Assembly (NCBI GenBank): GCA_018883705.1
Contig: JAHLFQ010000125.1
Coordinates: 1 to 8,643 of the forward strand
Direction of reading: 5' to 3'
DNA length: 8,643 bases
DNA from: Candidatus Cellulosilyticum pullistercoris
GTDB lineage: Bacteria; Bacillota; Clostridia; Lachnospirales; Cellulosilyticaceae
The first letter of the stretch is position 1. Every line of letters begins with the position of its first letter. Positions 6,481 through 8,643 of the stretch are shown in pieces. A program made the translations under genes and the position numbers. The notes beneath the pieces were generated by a model, which was not told where the DNA came from, searched no databases, and was given only the letters and a program-made list of their open reading frames with translations.

Positions 6481-8214
6481 ATGAGTAGAAAGTATAAAAC
6501 TAGAAGCAATCATCCATTTGCACTAATGAGTATAGGTGCGTTATTAGGTGGAGCTGCTATATGGGCTATTAAGTTGAAAGAAGAACAAGATCATCAAAAA
6601 GCTAGGCCTATGGGGATAGATTGTGTCACAAACGAACATCAACAAGTTTATTTTATTGGAGGTGGGCTAGCAAGTTTAGCAGGTGCAGCTTATTTGATAC
6701 GAGATTGCCAGTTTAAAGGAGAAAATATCCATATCATTGAGGGGATGCATATTTTAGGAGGCAGTAATGATGGTGCAGGTAGCATGCAAAAAGGTTTTAT
6801 TTGTCGTGGTGGACGTATGCTCAATGAAGAAACTTACGAAAATTTCTGGGAACTTTTTGCAAGTATTCCCTCTTTAGAATATCCTGGAAAAAGTGTGACA
6901 GAAGAGATTTTGAATTTCGACCATCATCATCCTACACATGCACAAGCGCGTCTTATCAATAAAGAAGGTGAAATTTTAGACGTACGTAGTATGGGATTTA
7001 ATATGGCAGATCGCTTAGCATTAGGAGAACTTATGCTAACGCCAGAAGAGAAATTAGATGATTTAACAATCGAAGATTGGTTTAAGGACACACCACATTT
7101 CTTTACAACAAATTTTTGGTATATGTGGCAAACCACCTTTGCATTTCAAAAGTGGTCTAGTTTATTTGAATTTAAACGTTATATGGAACGTATGATTTTT
7201 GAATTTTCAAGAATTGAAACATTAGAAGGTGTCACACGTACGCCCTATAATCAATATCAGTCTGTTATTTTGCCATTAAAAACTTATTTAGAAAAGCATA
7301 AAGTAGACTTTAGTATTAATGCGAAAGTAACAGATTTAGATTTTGCACCTGGAAATGATATTACAGTTACAGCTATTCATTTAGAAACAGAATCAGGCGA
7401 AGAGGTCATTCAATTAGCAAAGGGAGACGTTTGTATTATGACTAATGGGTGCATGACGGATTGTGCTACATTAGGGGATTTTGATACAGCACCAGAATAT
7501 GATCCTTCTAAGCCGCTATCTGGAATGCTTTGGGCGAAAATTGCTAAGAAGAAACCAGGGCTTGGAAATCCAGCGCCATTTTTTAATCATCCATCAGAAA
7601 CTAATTGGGAGAGCTTTACAGTGACTTGTAAAGGCAATAAATTTTTAAAGATGATTGAGCGTTTTTCTGGAAATATTCCAGGTAGTGGTGCACTTATGAC
7701 GTTTAAAGATTCCAATTGGCTCATGAGTATTGTTGTAGCTGCACAACCTCATTTTATTAATCAAGAAGCAGACACAACCATTTTTTGGGGGTATGGATTG
7801 TATACCAATCGAATGGGAAATTATGTGAAAAAGACGATGCGACAATGTTCAGGAAAGGAAATTCTAGTAGAGCTTATTCATCATCTTCATTTTGAAGAAG
7901 ATATGCAGGAACTTATGGATAGTGTTGTTAATGTCATTCCATGTATGATGCCTTATATTGATGCACAGTTCCAACCTAGAAAAATGGTAGATAGACCAGA
8001 AGTTGTACCAAAAGGGTCAACTAATTTTGCTATGATTAGCCAGTTTGTGGAAATACCTGAAGATATGGTATTTACGGAGGAATATTCTGTAAGAGCAGCA
8101 CGTATGGCTATTTATAAATTATTTAATGTAAAAAATAAAAAAGTTTGTCCAGTTACACAATATAAGAAACGACCTGATGTTTTATTAAAAGCTTTATATA
8201 CAAGTTTTAGATAA
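6481..8214 (+). CDS. ohyA: Oleate hydratase (MCRA family) with predicted N-terminal membrane segment
   Basis: A 577-residue member of the oleate hydratase (myosin-cross-reactive antigen) family, FAD-fold enzymes that add water to the cis-9 double bond of oleate to give 10-hydroxystearate, often to detoxify unsaturated fatty acids. Visible marks: nucleotide-binding YFIGGGLASLAG (58-68) with E87 in IHIIEG, DDLTIEDWF, FWYMWQTTFAFQKWSSL, substrate-site YNQY (256-259), DSNWLMS, GNYVKKTM and QFVEIPEDMVFTEEYSVR. Three points are unusual. Residues about 13-31 are hydrophobic, flanked by Arg/Lys on the N side, and look like a membrane anchor. The RGGRE motif reads RGGRM (M113). The protein ends at LLKALYTSFR, where longer relatives continue for dozens of residues. 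The ATG at 6481 has AAAGGAG 6 bases upstream. Family membership is sure; exact substrate and activity are inferred. Confidence 0.93.
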   Translation: MSRKYKTRSNHPFALMSIGALLGGAAIWAIKLKEEQDHQKARPMGIDCVTNEHQQVYFIGGGLASLAGAAYLIRDCQFKGENIHIIEGMHILGGSNDGAGSMQKGFICRGGRMLNEETYENFWELFASIPSLEYPGKSVTEEILNFDHHHPTHAQARLINKEGEILDVRSMGFNMADRLALGELMLTPEEKLDDLTIEDWFKDTPHFFTTNFWYMWQTTFAFQKWSSLFEFKRYMERMIFEFSRIETLEGVTRTPYNQYQSVILPLKTYLEKHKVDFSINAKVTDLDFAPGNDITVTAIHLETESGEEVIQLAKGDVCIMTNGCMTDCATLGDFDTAPEYDPSKPLSGMLWAKIAKKKPGLGNPAPFFNHPSETNWESFTVTCKGNKFLKMIERFSGNIPGSGALMTFKDSNWLMSIVVAAQPHFINQEADTTIFWGYGLYTNRMGNYVKKTMRQCSGKEILVELIHHLHFEEDMQELMDSVVNVIPCMMPYIDAQFQPRKMVDRPEVVPKGSTNFAMISQFVEIPEDMVFTEEYSVRAARMAIYKLFNVKNKKVCPVTQYKKRPDVLLKALYTSFR

Positions 8215-8238
8215 GAGTGATTAAAAATTATTTGAATA

Positions 8239-8293
8239 AGCTGAAAAATTTACCAATAGATAACATATTGGAATAGATTTTTCAGCTATTTTT
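8239..8293 (+). terminator. Intrinsic terminator after oleate hydratase
   Basis: AGCTGAAAAAT (8239-8249) pairs perfectly with ATTTTTCAGCT (8277-8287). Inside it a second stem, CCAATA (8253-8258) with TATTGG (8266-8271), makes a two-level hairpin. The sequence ATTTTT follows. Confidence 0.85.
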
Positions 8294-8435
8294 AATCTTA
8301 AAATAAAAAATAAATAGAAAAATTATAGATTCAAAAAAGCTATATAATCTATTTAACTTTTTTTGAAAACATTAATTTAATGCGCAAAAAGTTTAATATA
8401 TATAAACAAAATAATTAGATAAAATAAGAAAAGTA

Positions 8436-8464
8436 TTGATATTTTTTTTTGTTTATTGTAGAAT
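8436..8464 (+). promoter_or_regulatory. Probable sigma-A-type promoter of the right-edge gene
   Basis: TTGATA (8436-8441) and TAGAAT (8459-8464) are separated by exactly 17 bases, in a T-rich spacer. This is the best -35/-10 pair in the window. The predicted transcript start is near 8471, leaving a leader of about 149 bases. Confidence 0.65.
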
Positions 8465-8512
8465 GTTGAACGAAATTAAGTAAGAAAAAATTGGATCATG
8501 CCAGAGTAAACA

Positions 8513-8541
8513 AGGGATAGCGTATAGATTATATAATCCCT
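8513..8541 (+). repeat. Inverted repeat in the leader of the right-edge gene
   Basis: AGGGAT (8513-8518) pairs with ATCCCT (8536-8541). The 3' half also contains a perfect 12-base palindrome, GATTATATAATC (8527-8538). It may be an RNA hairpin or a repressor operator just downstream of the transcript start. Confidence 0.5.
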
Positions 8542-8619
8542 ATTATTACTAAACAAATAACTTAATATTACATGCACTTATTTTAATGAAAACAACTTAT
8601 TTGTAGAGGGGTGTAAGCA

Positions 8620-8643
8620 ATGAATATAGAGTGGCAACAGAAG
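8620..8643 (+). CDS. Start of an unidentified gene (3' truncated by window edge)
   Basis: An ATG preceded at normal spacing by AGAGGGGTG (8605-8613) opens a frame for eight residues, MNIEWQQK, to the window end. The ribosome binding site and the upstream promoter make it likely to be real. Eight residues are too few to identify it. Confidence 0.65.

Larger units (their letters stand above)
8294..8619 (+). other. AT-rich gene-free region with promoter and leader
   Basis: No frame in this stretch has coding character. It holds A/T inverted repeats at 8325-8352, 8330-8367 and 8391-8407, a promoter at 8436-8464, and a leader of about 150 bases with a palindrome at 8513-8541. I recognised no known riboswitch, tRNA or T-box motif. 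Confidence 0.7.

Noticed and set aside
6927..7845. Two short reverse-strand frames inside the oleate hydratase gene
   Set aside because: They lie wholly within a well-supported gene, resemble no family and have no ribosome binding sites.
8294..8619. Known riboswitch or T-box in the right-hand leader
   Set aside because: None of the conserved core motifs I know of (T-box, preQ1, c-di-GMP, purine types) could be matched by eye.

Overview
The window is AT-rich, and every gene I can support is on the + strand. Strong AGGAGG-type ribosome binding sites, a TTG start, hairpin-plus-T-run terminators and the protein style all suggest a low-GC Firmicute, most likely a Clostridia/Lachnospirales-type anaerobe. 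I cannot name the species from the sequence alone.

Layout. (1) 1-1395: the 3' part of a gene for a GHL10-type (DUF187/YngK-like) glycoside hydrolase-like protein, joined by a Ser/Asn/Gly linker to three bacterial SH3 repeats; it ends at a strong terminator. (2) 1602-2576: an aldo/keto reductase with its own promoter and a terminator. (3) 2758-3297 and 3380-5323: a nicotinamidase-type cysteine hydrolase followed by a full-length glutamine-dependent NAD+ synthetase, then a terminator. This is a short NAD salvage unit: nicotinamide is deamidated, and the deamido-NAD made from the nicotinate is amidated at the end of the pathway. A 23-codon reading frame lies between the two genes. (4) 5485-6408 and 6481-8214: a ketopantoate-reductase-family protein (TTG start), then an oleate hydratase (MCRA family), with no terminator between them; a two-level terminator follows. 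(5) 8294-8619: a very AT-rich gene-free stretch with a good sigma-A-type promoter, a leader of about 150 nt carrying a palindrome, and several A/T inverted repeats. It ends at the first 8 codons of an unidentified gene.

How the genes fit together. Genes 2-6 form three or four separately terminated units. They share a cofactor theme: NAD salvage beside two predicted NAD(P)H oxidoreductases and an FAD-fold hydratase. Nothing in the sequence shows that they are one pathway. No mobile element, CRISPR array, tRNA or rRNA gene was seen.

The window is mostly ordinary metabolism, and I did not find a convincing new system. The most unusual item is the oleate hydratase. It has a predicted N-terminal membrane anchor, a short C-terminus, and methionine in place of the glutamate of the RGGRE active-site motif. 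Next in interest are the small frame between the NAD genes and the long leader at the right edge.
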